From Ignavibacteriales bacterium (lineage in GTDB: Bacteria > Bacteroidota > Ignavibacteria > Ignavibacteriales > Ignavibacteriaceae): a stretch of DNA of 64,000 bases. Below are positions 1 through 8,365 of this stretch, piece after piece. Below the pieces are notes generated by a model. It saw only the letters and a list, made by a program, of their open reading frames with translations. It was not told the DNA's origin and searched no databases. The stretch covers positions 691,433-755,432 of the forward strand of contig JADJHL010000011.1 of assembly GCA_016707585.1 (NCBI GenBank), given 5' to 3'. The translations under genes were made by a program, and so were the position numbers. Each line of letters opens with the position of its first letter. The stretch's first letter is position 1.

Positions 1-855
1 GAGCATACAATAAAAACTGTTGAAGCTCTAAAGTTAAATCGATTTGCTGATGAAAGTGCATTGTACATTTATTCAGATGGTAATAAAAATGAAAATGATA
101 AATATGCTGTTTCTGAAGTTAGGGAATATATTTCTACTATTTCTGGATTTAAAGAAATTAAAATTGTATTAAGAGATAGAAATCTTGGATTAGCAGAATC
201 AGTAATTTCTGGTGTAACAGATGTGATCGAAAAATTTGGAAAAACAATAGTGCTTGAAGATGATATTATTACATCTAAATATTTTCTAAAATTTATGAAT
301 GAAGCTTTAGATTTTTATAAAGATGAACAAAATATTTATTCTATTTCAGGTTATAATTTTCCAATTAAAATTCCCCAATCATACAAACACAAAGTCTTTG
401 TATCGCCACGTCCTTCTTCTTGGGGGTGGGCAACATGGAAAGATAGATGGGAGAAAGCAATTTGGAAACCTGAGAATGTACTGGATATTAAAAATCTTAA
501 TAAATTGAATAATATAGTTGATAAAGTTGGGAAGGATATCGCACCGATGCTTCTTAAGTCTATCGAGGGTAGAAATAATTCATGGGCAGTGAAATGGGTT
601 TATACAAACATTAAATATAATGCTCTTACAATTTTTCCGGTTAAGTCATTTGTTAAAAATATTGGAGCTGATTCGAGTGGTACTAATTTTATTAGATCAA
701 CAAATAAATATGATGTCAGTTTAGATAGTGAATCACAGCAATTTGAATTTGTAAATAACCTGGAAATTAACCAGGAAATATTCTCACAAATAAAAAAGAT
801 AGTACGACCAGGATTACTAAGTTTTATAAAATATAGATTATTTAATATTTATTAG
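1..855 (+). CDS. Glycosyltransferase family 2, 5'-truncated by the window edge
   Basis: The frame is open from base 1, so the TTG at position 61 is not the true start; the visible part is about 284 residues. Seen: an EDD acidic motif near fragment residue 86, the usual nucleotide-sugar/metal binding position of GT-A enzymes, and a WGWATW motif near residue 141 typical of a GT2 subgroup found in polysaccharide clusters. The family transfers a sugar from an activated nucleotide donor to a growing glycan at the cytoplasmic face. The gene converges on the next glycosyltransferase with a 14-base tail-to-tail overlap. Donor and acceptor cannot be told. Family is fairly certain, exact role unknown. 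Confidence 0.85.
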   Translation, partial: EHTIKTVEALKLNRFADESALYIYSDGNKNENDKYAVSEVREYISTISGFKEIKIVLRDRNLGLAESVISGVTDVIEKFGKTIVLEDDIITSKYFLKFMNEALDFYKDEQNIYSISGYNFPIKIPQSYKHKVFVSPRPSSWGWATWKDRWEKAIWKPENVLDIKNLNKLNNIVDKVGKDIAPMLLKSIEGRNNSWAVKWVYTNIKYNALTIFPVKSFVKNIGADSSGTNFIRSTNKYDVSLDSESQQFEFVNNLEINQEIFSQIKKIVRPGLLSFIKYRLFNIY

Positions 856-2077
856 TATTCCTTTTAATTACTTTATAAACATCACTAAAGCATTCAAAAT
901 AATTTTTTTCTCCCAGTTTATTCATCCTTTTTTCAGAATTACTAATATTTTCGTTTCGTAAATTTTCATTTGAAATCATATTAATTATAAGATTACTTAT
1001 TTCATCAACATCTTTTGGATTAAAAGTAAATCTTTTATCTGCAATTGTTTCAGGTAATGAAGTTGTGCTTGCACAAATAACCGGAACTTTATAGCGCATA
1101 GCTTCATATAATGGCCCACTACCAGCCTCATATAGTGTTGGAATGACTACCAATTCTGAGCTTTTGTATAACCCTATCAAATCTTCTTCAGGAACAATTC
1201 CTAAAAACTTAACTGAATTTTCTATTCCTAACTTTAAGATATTTTCATAAATAGTATTAAAATAGTCAGTTTTGTTTCCGGTACAGATTAAATTTAAATA
1301 AGGAATGTTTTTCTTGACTTCTTTAAGAGCTTCTAATAATCTGATATGATTTTTATGTGGCCAGGTTGCTGCAGGATAAAGTAAATATTTTTTTGAAATT
1401 GAATATTTTGTTTGTAATGTTTTCCAACTCGATTCATTTTTTGAACTAAACCAATTATCCGCAAAAGGTGGTGGGCAGACAGAAATCTTTTTATCAGCAA
1501 CGGAATAAAATTTAATTAAATCATTTTTTATATGTGAAAACGAAACAATTATATGATCCGACTCTGAAACAGATTTAAGATTGTTTATTGCTCGATGCAG
1601 TCTTTCAGAAGCAGTAAAAAATTCAGGGAAATGAAATTCCTGTACATCGTGGATTGTAGTTACTATTGGAACAGAAACTTTATAAATGGGAGAATATTGA
1701 ATTGGAACGTGAAGTAATTTTATACCACTACTTTTAACAATTCTTTGGTAGGGATTAATAAAATTAGAAATACCTCTGAGTTTTATTAAAATTTTACTTT
1801 TTGGAAAGTAGTGCTGATAAATGACAGATGTATCATACAAAAAAAAGGATAGAAACAATCTGGTTTTATTTAGGAAGCTTTCTCTGTCTAACAAAACAAA
1901 TTCAAGTTTTTTATTACCAACAATTTCTAATAAAGCATTCTTAACTCCCGGAGTGGTAATGATAACAATCTTATCTATTTCTTTTGCCTTGAGAAGAAGT
2001 CTGAGAATTCCGATTGAATAAGTAAAAATTCCACCCGCTTTAAGCATAGTATGATGTATATAAAAACCTATCTTCAT
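842..2077 (-). CDS. Glycosyltransferase family 4 (GT-B fold)
   Basis: A 411-residue protein of normal GT4 length. The C-terminal donor-binding half carries the E-x7-E pattern (Glu317 and Glu325, in the stretch YEAGSGPLYEAM) followed by a VPVICA strand, the signature of retaining GT4 enzymes. It is the last gene of a minus-strand operon: it starts 11 bases after the GNAT gene. Together with the aminotransferase, methyltransferase and GNAT upstream it probably adds a modified sugar to a cell-surface polysaccharide; this is inferred from context. Sugar specificity is unknown. Confidence 0.88.
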   Translation of the reverse strand: MKIGFYIHHTMLKAGGIFTYSIGILRLLLKAKEIDKIVIITTPGVKNALLEIVGNKKLEFVLLDRESFLNKTRLFLSFFLYDTSVIYQHYFPKSKILIKLRGISNFINPYQRIVKSSGIKLLHVPIQYSPIYKVSVPIVTTIHDVQEFHFPEFFTASERLHRAINNLKSVSESDHIIVSFSHIKNDLIKFYSVADKKISVCPPPFADNWFSSKNESSWKTLQTKYSISKKYLLYPAATWPHKNHIRLLEALKEVKKNIPYLNLICTGNKTDYFNTIYENILKLGIENSVKFLGIVPEEDLIGLYKSSELVVIPTLYEAGSGPLYEAMRYKVPVICASTTSLPETIADKRFTFNPKDVDEISNLIINMISNENLRNENISNSEKRMNKLGEKNYFECFSDVYKVIKRNTNKY

Positions 2078-2088
2078 AATAAATATTC

Positions 2089-2553
2089 TTAAAGGTCTTT
2101 GTGATAGATCAAATGATGAATTTTGGGATCTACTCCTGTTTGTTTAAATCCGTGTTTTTCATAGATATGTTTTGCAGAAACATTATCCGGGTGGACTTTT
2201 AGCATTATTTTCTTTATCGAATTCAATTTACAGAAAGAAATAGCATGTTGAAGAGTAAAAGTAGATAAGCCTTTGTTTGAATAATTCTCAGATATCCAAA
2301 CACCGTAAGATGGAACCGAATAGCCCTCATCAAATCCACGAAGCATATAAAAACCAACTAAATTATGCTCCACATAAATACCATAAACCTGATCATTTTT
2401 TGCTTTAGATAATATTTCTGAAATTGTTTCAAGATCAAATGTGAAGGGGATAAAATATTGTGAATATTCTATATCTGAACTTTGTAAAAGATCAGTCAAT
2501 TCTTTTGAGTGTTGGATATTAAGTTTTTGTATTTCTAATGATTTAGGATTCAC
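2089..2553 (-). CDS. GNAT-family N-acetyltransferase
   Basis: 154 residues, the typical size of a single GNAT domain. A central strand is followed by a degenerate acetyl-CoA loop (NYSNKGLS, about residues 91-98) and a C-terminal ExHGF element (YEKHGF), which is the usual end of the fold. The start overlaps the stop of the DegT aminotransferase by four bases, so the two are translationally coupled. Such pairs often make N-acetylated amino sugars: the aminotransferase installs the amine and the GNAT acetylates it. That substrate is inferred from position only; the family also includes protein acetyltransferases of the RimJ type. Confidence 0.82.
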   Translation of the reverse strand: MNPKSLEIQKLNIQHSKELTDLLQSSDIEYSQYFIPFTFDLETISEILSKAKNDQVYGIYVEHNLVGFYMLRGFDEGYSVPSYGVWISENYSNKGLSTFTLQHAISFCKLNSIKKIMLKVHPDNVSAKHIYEKHGFKQTGVDPKIHHLIYHKDL

Positions 2554-3644
2554 TTATAAAATTCTTTAATCTTGTTACAAATAAAATTAATATCAGATTC
2601 AGTAAGCTCTGGATAACTTGGAAGGTTGATTCCTCTACTTCCAAGATTTTCGGCAATTGGAAAATTTAATCCTGTTTCAAAATACATTGGCATTAAATGC
2701 ACAGGATGAAATGTTGGTCGCGTTTCATTACCATTTTCTTTTAAAAACAATCTTATCGCATTGCGTTCTTCAGAATCCTTAAGAAGGATTGAAACCATCC
2801 AATATGAATGCTTAACATTACCAACTTGAGAATGAAAGGTAACCGGCAAATCTTGTAATTTTTGTTCATACCAATTAGCGATTAAAATCTTTTTCTCAAT
2901 TAGTTGATTTGCTCTTTCAAGTTGCGCACTTCCGATTGCTGCACAAATATTAGTCATTCTATAATTAAAACCAATAATATCGTGATAATATTCCCGATCT
3001 TTTGCCAATCCTTGTCCTTTGAGATGAACAACTTTATCGTGCAGCGAATCATTGTTTGTTACAACCATTCCGCCTTCACCGGTTGTTATTGTTTTGTTCC
3101 CAAAAAAACTGAATGTTGCAATGTCACCAAAAGATCCAACATGTTTACCATTGTATAAACTTCCAAAAGCTTCTGCACAATCTTCAATAACAAATAGTTT
3201 ATGTTTTTTTGCCATTGATAATATTGCATCCATTTCACAAGGCTGGCCATAAAGATGAACAGCCATAATTGCTTTTGTTTTGTTAGTAATCTTTTCTTCA
3301 ATCTTTGTTGGATCGATTTGCCAGGTATGTAAATTAGAGTCCACAAACACAGCGGTTGCCCCTGTGTATTTTATTGCATTTACTGAAGCGATATAAGTAA
3401 ATGAAGGAACGATAACTTCATCTCCATCGCCGATGCCCAATGCTAATAAAGCAACATGAATAGCAACTGTTCCGTTACAAACAGCAACGGAATGCTTAAC
3501 TCCAACAAATTCTGAAAAAGAATTTTCGAATTGAGTAATGAATTTACCTTTAGAAGAAATCCAGGTTGAATCCAAACATTCTAAAACATTGACTTTTTCT
3601 TTTTGTCCTAATGAAGGTTGATATACAGGATATTTATAACTCAT
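2550..3644 (-). CDS. DegT/DnrJ/EryC1/StrS aminotransferase
   Basis: A 364-residue PLP enzyme of standard family length. Lys184 in SFFGNKTITTGEGGM is the expected Schiff-base lysine, and the EDCAEAFGS stretch (from about residue 154) holds the acidic residue that contacts the PLP ring nitrogen. The family moves an amino group from glutamate to a keto-sugar nucleotide. The gene overlaps its neighbours by four bases on both sides, in an operon of methyltransferase, aminotransferase, GNAT and GT4, fitting synthesis of a 4-amino or 3-amino dideoxyhexose. Which isomer is made cannot be read from the sequence. Confidence 0.92.
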   Translation of the reverse strand: MSYKYPVYQPSLGQKEKVNVLECLDSTWISSKGKFITQFENSFSEFVGVKHSVAVCNGTVAIHVALLALGIGDGDEVIVPSFTYIASVNAIKYTGATAVFVDSNLHTWQIDPTKIEEKITNKTKAIMAVHLYGQPCEMDAILSMAKKHKLFVIEDCAEAFGSLYNGKHVGSFGDIATFSFFGNKTITTGEGGMVVTNNDSLHDKVVHLKGQGLAKDREYYHDIIGFNYRMTNICAAIGSAQLERANQLIEKKILIANWYEQKLQDLPVTFHSQVGNVKHSYWMVSILLKDSEERNAIRLFLKENGNETRPTFHPVHLMPMYFETGLNFPIAENLGSRGINLPSYPELTESDINFICNKIKEFYK

Positions 3645-4645
3645 TTATCTTTCCTAAGTGTGATACCAATAACTGCAGAATGTTTAATTTGATCGAAAAA
3701 ATCTAATTTCTTAAAATATTTTGAAATGTAATAAGGATCTTTAACAGTTTCACTTAATCCGTTTTTCTTCCATCGCTCTGAATAGGATTGGTAAAAACCC
3801 GATTCACTTTCTCCAAAAATTTCCTTACTCAAAATAGTAAAGTCTGTGATTTTATCTAATAGCCTATTCTTGATTGATGTTTCATCATAAAGACGTTGAA
3901 AGAAGAATTTTTCTTTTACTTGTTCAATTTTTAATCCGTAGGTGTCTTTGTCTGAAAATTCTTCTTCAAATGTTTTTGCCACTGGGAATGTGAGAATTAA
4001 AATTCCGTTTGGTCTTAAAACTCTCCACATTTCTTTAATCGCTTCACTATCACCATTACCATTAATATGTTCAATAACGCTGATTGAAATAATATGTGAA
4101 AATGAACTATCAGGAAAAGATAACTTGGTAGCATCAGCAGAGTCTGCTGAGTATTTCATCATAAATTTAAATTTGGATGAATACTTTTTAACGTTAAAAA
4201 GATCATTACTATCAGGATTTCTATATTCATATGTACCTTCAAATGTGTTTGACAAGTAAAATCCAAATAGATAGGGTGATGAAATGTCTAGAACTACATT
4301 ATTTGATAGTTTATTATCTGTAAAGTTTCGAAGTGCAAAATCATATTCAAAATAACGTACTATTGAAACAGGGTTTAAAAGTAGTTTAGGTGAAAAATTC
4401 ATTTTATTAAATAACTTTATACCCAGTGCTTTTCCATAAAAGAAAAATATTTTACCTGGAAGACGAGATTTATCTGCTTTATACCAATAAAAATCTCGTT
4501 TCACTAATAAGTAAGGAAACAATAGAAGTTGTAATATTAATTTCAAATTATATCTAATAGCTAGTAAAAATTTAATGACTAAAAATAACTTATTATAGCT
4601 AATATTCCTTGATATTGATCTTTGTTTGTCACTAATTTTCATCAA
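3641..4645 (-). CDS. Class I SAM-dependent methyltransferase
   Basis: 334 residues. A Rossmann motif I-like strand (VVLDISSPYLFGF) near residue 118 and the SHIISISVIEHI strand near residue 183 are the SAM-binding and post-I elements of the methyltransferase 11/25 group. About 110 residues precede the domain and contain a hydrophobic stretch around residues 20-50, so membrane association is possible. It is the first gene of the four-gene minus-strand operon and overlaps the DegT gene by four bases. It is divergent from the 4713 gene across only 67 bases, so promoters for both must lie there. A sugar or lipid-linked glycan is a likely acceptor. Confidence 0.8.
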   Translation of the reverse strand: MMKISDKQRSISRNISYNKLFLVIKFLLAIRYNLKLILQLLLFPYLLVKRDFYWYKADKSRLPGKIFFFYGKALGIKLFNKMNFSPKLLLNPVSIVRYFEYDFALRNFTDNKLSNNVVLDISSPYLFGFYLSNTFEGTYEYRNPDSNDLFNVKKYSSKFKFMMKYSADSADATKLSFPDSSFSHIISISVIEHINGNGDSEAIKEMWRVLRPNGILILTFPVAKTFEEEFSDKDTYGLKIEQVKEKFFFQRLYDETSIKNRLLDKITDFTILSKEIFGESESGFYQSYSERWKKNGLSETVKDPYYISKYFKKLDFFDQIKHSAVIGITLRKDK

Positions 4646-4712
4646 GGATAATTGATTATAATTCTTTTTTCTATTTTTATAGTATTTTAATAATATTTCA
4701 GCGGGAGGTTTT

Positions 4713-6224
4713 ATGAAGTATTTGATTAAGCTAATTTTACTAACTAATCTTTTTTCAATCGCGGCATTTCCTCAATGGATTCCACAAAATTCTAATACTA
4801 GTCAACGGCTATTAACAACATTTTTCTTAAATGAAGATATTGGATGGGCCGGTGGTAATGAAGGTTGTATAATCAAAACAACTAATGGTGGATTAGATTG
4901 GAATTACTATTCTATCGGAACGAAATATACAGTTCATGCAATACATTTTGTTGATTTATTAAAAGGTTGGGCTGTGTTGTATACCTTCATTCCTAGTATG
5001 AAAAGTTATATAATTGCAACAAGTGATGGAGGTTTAAATTGGTATTATCAATATAATATTCAAAATGAAACTTTACACAATATATTTTTTTATGATGAGA
5101 ATTTTGGTTGGGCAATTGGTAGTGGTGGTGTTTTATTACGTACATTCAATGGTGGAACAAATTGGCAGGAATTGTACATTTCAGACGAATGGGCATGGGG
5201 TCTTTACTTTATTAACTCTAATACTGGCTGGGTAGGAGATGGAACATCCGGATATATAAAAAAAACAACTGATGGTGGACTAACATGGGATTTTTATTTT
5301 ACTCCAACTCAAAGTAGAATATTTGGTATCAAATTTATTGATGCTTCGACAGGTTGGGCAGTTGGGGATAATGGGGTGATATTAAATACGAATAATGGTG
5401 GAATTAACTGGAATTTGCAATATTCTGGTACTTCACTTCGATTACGTGATGTTGATTTTATTGATGAAAATATTGGTTGGGCTGTAGGAATGAATGGAGT
5501 TATTCTGCATTCTACGAATGGTGGTTCAAATTGGTTCGTCCAGGGAAGTCAAGTAAGTAATGATTTATTTGGTTTGTCTTGTAAATCATCACAGTTAGGT
5601 TGGATTGCCGGTTCAAATGGAATTATTCTAAAAACGGAAAATGGTGGTGGAGACCCTTTACCCGTTGAATTAATCTCTTTTGCTGGTGAATACAATTTAG
5701 GAAAAGTTAATCTTCAATGGTCGACAGCAACTGAATTAAATAACTCAGGTTTTGAAGTGGAAAGAAAAACTGAAAATGATAAATGGATGACGATAGGCTT
5801 TGTTAAGGGATATGGAACAACTTCTGAAGTAAATCAATATACGTTTACAGAAAACGTTTTTAATATTTCACCCAAAAGATTTTTTTATAGATTAAAACAA
5901 ATTGATTTTAATGGAAAGTTTGAATACTCGAATGAAATTGAAGTAGATGTAAATGTTCCTAATAAATTTCATTTGGGTCAAAATTATCCAAATCCATTTA
6001 ATCCAATTACAACTATTAATTATCAAGTACCAATTAAATCTAAAGTTACCTTAAAGATCTTTGATATTCTTGGTGCTGAAGTTGAAGTTTTAGTGAATGA
6101 AATTAAAGATGCTGGATTTTATGATATTTTGTTTGATGCTTCTGAACTAGTGAGTGGAGTTTATTTTTATTCAATGCAGACTGAAAATTATTTAAATACA
6201 AAAAAACTAATTTTGATAAAATAA
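4713..6224 (+). CDS. Secreted seven-bladed YCF48-like propeller protein with type IX sorting domain
   Basis: 503 residues. Residues 1-20 form a signal peptide (KYLIKLILLTNLFSIAAF). Seven repeats follow of about 40 residues with the core GWAxGxxGxIxxTxNGGxxW, the BNR/YCF48 type blade, ending near residue 315. Next is a module beginning DPLPVELISF that recurs in the other secreted proteins of this window, and a C-terminal NYPNPFNP domain (from about residue 430) of the type IX secretion class A signal. The strong ribosome site GGGAGG lies just before the ATG. Expected to be exported and anchored or released at the cell surface; ligand unknown. Confidence 0.88.
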   Translation: MKYLIKLILLTNLFSIAAFPQWIPQNSNTSQRLLTTFFLNEDIGWAGGNEGCIIKTTNGGLDWNYYSIGTKYTVHAIHFVDLLKGWAVLYTFIPSMKSYIIATSDGGLNWYYQYNIQNETLHNIFFYDENFGWAIGSGGVLLRTFNGGTNWQELYISDEWAWGLYFINSNTGWVGDGTSGYIKKTTDGGLTWDFYFTPTQSRIFGIKFIDASTGWAVGDNGVILNTNNGGINWNLQYSGTSLRLRDVDFIDENIGWAVGMNGVILHSTNGGSNWFVQGSQVSNDLFGLSCKSSQLGWIAGSNGIILKTENGGGDPLPVELISFAGEYNLGKVNLQWSTATELNNSGFEVERKTENDKWMTIGFVKGYGTTSEVNQYTFTENVFNISPKRFFYRLKQIDFNGKFEYSNEIEVDVNVPNKFHLGQNYPNPFNPITTINYQVPIKSKVTLKIFDILGAEVEVLVNEIKDAGFYDILFDASELVSGVYFYSMQTENYLNTKKLILIK

Positions 6225-7492
6225 GTTTTTAAGAATCATATAAAACTTCTTACTTATCTCAGCCCGATCATATTTTTTAACAAAATTTTGATCGGGTTTT
6301 ATTTTAACTAACTGATCTAAAAACTCCTCACCGCTTTCATCATATCTAAACATCATTCCAGCGCTGGCATCTTTAATTATTTTTTTAACTTCTTCATTGT
6401 TACTGCCAAATGCTATAATTGGATTTCCCGTTCGTAGTGCTTCAAATAATTTTCCTGGAACGTGGCGTGGCTCCGTAGAACAGACTAACAGCATATCAGC
6501 TTGCAGAATTTCTCTTATCATTTCCTGGTATGGAAGAAAACCCATTAACTGTACTTTTTCTTTTAATCCTATTGAATCCAGATACTTTAAAATTTCTTTA
6601 TCCACAGAGCCAACAAAACGAATTACAATTTTGTTACCTTTTTCATTTTCAATTTTTATCTGCTTCCAAAAGTTTTTAGGATTTTGGTATGCAAATAAAT
6701 TTCCGGCATGAACCAGAATTTTTGTCTTCTTTTCAAAGTCCCTTTCTTTAGGAATGGAATTTAAGAGGCTTTAAATTCTTCTTCATCATATCCCCAATAC
6801 AAAACATTGGATTTGCCTTTTAAAAAACTGTACTTCTTTTCATAATCTTCTTCAGTCGATTTATTTACAAACACAACCTGCCCTGCATTTTGCAGTACAG
6901 ATTTTTCAAAGTGATTATCAAACATTTTTGTGATGGTACTTCGTTTAAGATTTTTGTAATAAATAATATCAACCCAGGGATCAATTAAAACTGGTATATG
7001 AGGAATTAAAAATTTCTTACTCAGTTTTAACCCTATCAAATGGGAGCTGTGTGGTGGTCCAATAGAAACTATTACATCAATTTTATTTTTTTTTATAAAA
7101 TTTGTTGCAACTTTTATTGCTGTAAAATTCCAACCAACTCTGGCATCAGGAATAAAAAGATTTAATCTTATCCATAAGGCTATCCGATGAGTCAGACTTT
7201 TATTTTCGGTTGAAATAGTTTCTGATGACACAAGTTTTTCATTTTTCTTTTTACCGATAAAAATTCTGTAAAGATCAAAGGGCTCCAAAGCTTTGGATTT
7301 TAACATCTTCCAACTTGGATCAACTTTGTTTAAAAAAGTTTTATCTTTTTGTGTAAATGATTCTTCTTCGACTGTAAGTATAATCGGTTCGATTTCATCT
7401 TTTTGTAAATGACGAATAATATCCAATGGCCAATGCAATGATGCTTTACCTGATGGAGGCCAAAAATATGTGATGAATAGTACTCGTTTCAT
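6207..7492 (-). pseudogene. Glycosyltransferase family 4, split by one frameshift near 6765
   Basis: Two collinear frames make one GT4 of about 429 residues. The N-terminal half (7492 to 6761) starts MKRVLFITYFWPP and ends at WGYDEEEFKAS plus stop. The C-terminal half is open from about 6767 in the -1 frame and contains KILVHAGNL, a donor-domain strand, then KLFEALRTGNPIIA. No canonical X-XXY-YYZ slippery heptamer sits at the junction (the zero-frame reads GAA TTT AAA GCC), so programmed frameshifting is not favoured. A missing base in the assembly or a recent mutation is likelier. The 3' end overlaps the end of the 4713 gene by 18 bases. If intact it would be a polysaccharide glycosyltransferase. 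Confidence 0.82.
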
Positions 7493-7621
7493 TATATCAA
7501 GTTATATAAATATCTTCTTAATTATTGCTTTATTTATTTCAAATTTATCAAATAAATTTTTGATTAAGAAAGTTAATTAAATTAGTATTGATTATTTTTG
7601 ATAAGTAAAAATAGAAGTGAA

Positions 7622-7990
7622 ATGAACGTAAACATAAAAAATCTACAAAAATTTATTGTAGTTGGTGATAGAGTTTTAATAAGACCATTAGAAGATTCTA
7701 ACAAAACAAATAGCGGTTTGTATTTACCTGCTGGAGTTTCGGAAAAAGAAAAAATTCAAAGTGGTTATATAATTAAAGTTGGCCCTGGTTATGCAACTTC
7801 TACTCAAGCAGATGACGAACCCTGGAAGGAAAAAACGGATGCAGTAAAGTATATACCACTACAGGCTAAAGAGGGTGATCTTGCAATATTTTTAAGAAGG
7901 GAAGCTTTTGAAATTGAATTTGAAAAAGAAAAATTTTTAATCGTACCAAATTCAGCAGTTTTGTTGTTAATTAGAAATGAGGACTTTTAA
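7622..7990 (+). CDS. GroES-like co-chaperonin paralogue
   Basis: Start chosen at the ATG at 7622 rather than the in-frame TTG at 7598; this gives 122 residues. The protein matches the GroES fold: the KFIVVGDRVLIRP start, a mobile-loop equivalent SGLYLPAG, then SGYIIKVGPG and a C-terminal LIVPNSAVLLLI strand. True GroES is about 95 residues; here about 25 extra charged residues (ATSTQADDEPWKEKTDAV) replace the roof loop. No GroEL gene is adjacent. It stands alone between the glycosyltransferases and the pilin-like region. It could be a second, non-canonical co-chaperonin; function unproven. Confidence 0.8.
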   Translation: MNVNIKNLQKFIVVGDRVLIRPLEDSNKTNSGLYLPAGVSEKEKIQSGYIIKVGPGYATSTQADDEPWKEKTDAVKYIPLQAKEGDLAIFLRREAFEIEFEKEKFLIVPNSAVLLLIRNEDF

Positions 7991-8000
7991 TTATTATTTT

Positions 8001-8152
8001 CTAAAGTACAATAACTGCAATTGCAAACAAAAAAGAAGAAGCGATAATTAACCTTATAATTATTGAAAAATCGTTTTTTCTTTCTTTTGCAAAAACTCTT
8101 CCGTAATTAAAATCGCTTACCAATTCCGTGTTAGATAATATAGTCTTCATAC
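8001..8152 (-). pseudogene. Small single-pass membrane protein ORF with a frameshift in an A run
   Basis: From the ATG at 8152 the minus strand reads about 25 polar residues (MKTILSNTELVSDF..., KEFLQKKEK). It then runs into a stop 31 codons in. The next frame continues as a clear transmembrane helix (IIIRLIIASSFLFAIAVIVL) ending at a stop at 8001. The total span of 152 bases is one short of a multiple of three, and adding one A to the six-A run near 8074 joins the parts into a 50-residue protein. The layout of a charged head followed by a C-terminal helix resembles the small ORF at 51084. Function unknown; reality of the gene is moderately supported. Confidence 0.45.
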
Positions 8153-8313
8153 TTAATGCTCTTAGTTGATTTGATTTTTAGAAAATTATTACCATTTATT
8201 TATCGTAAAAGAATTGATTAATTGAGGCAAAAAGCGTGCAATAAAAATGCAGGTAATTTTGTTATGATTTTCGGTAAAAATTAAATAAAAATTATGATGT
8301 TTGGAAAACAAAG

Positions 8314-8343
8314 AATTTTAGCGCCATTAAAGGCGCTAAAATT
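8314..8343 (-). terminator. Hairpin terminator of the sigma-54 response regulator gene
   Basis: A perfect 12-bp inverted repeat (AATTTTAGCGCC / GGCGCTAAAATT) with a 6-base loop lies 23 bases past the stop codon at 8366. The stem itself ends in A/T tracts, which provides the U-rich 3' side on the minus strand. Confidence 0.75.
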
Positions 8344-8365
8344 TGCAAATGTAACGAGAATTGGC

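Noticed and set aside
6755..6775. Programmed -1 frameshifting in the split glycosyltransferase
   Set aside because: The zero-frame codons (GAA TTT AAA GCC) do not give an X-XXY-YYZ heptamer, and no clear downstream structure was seen.
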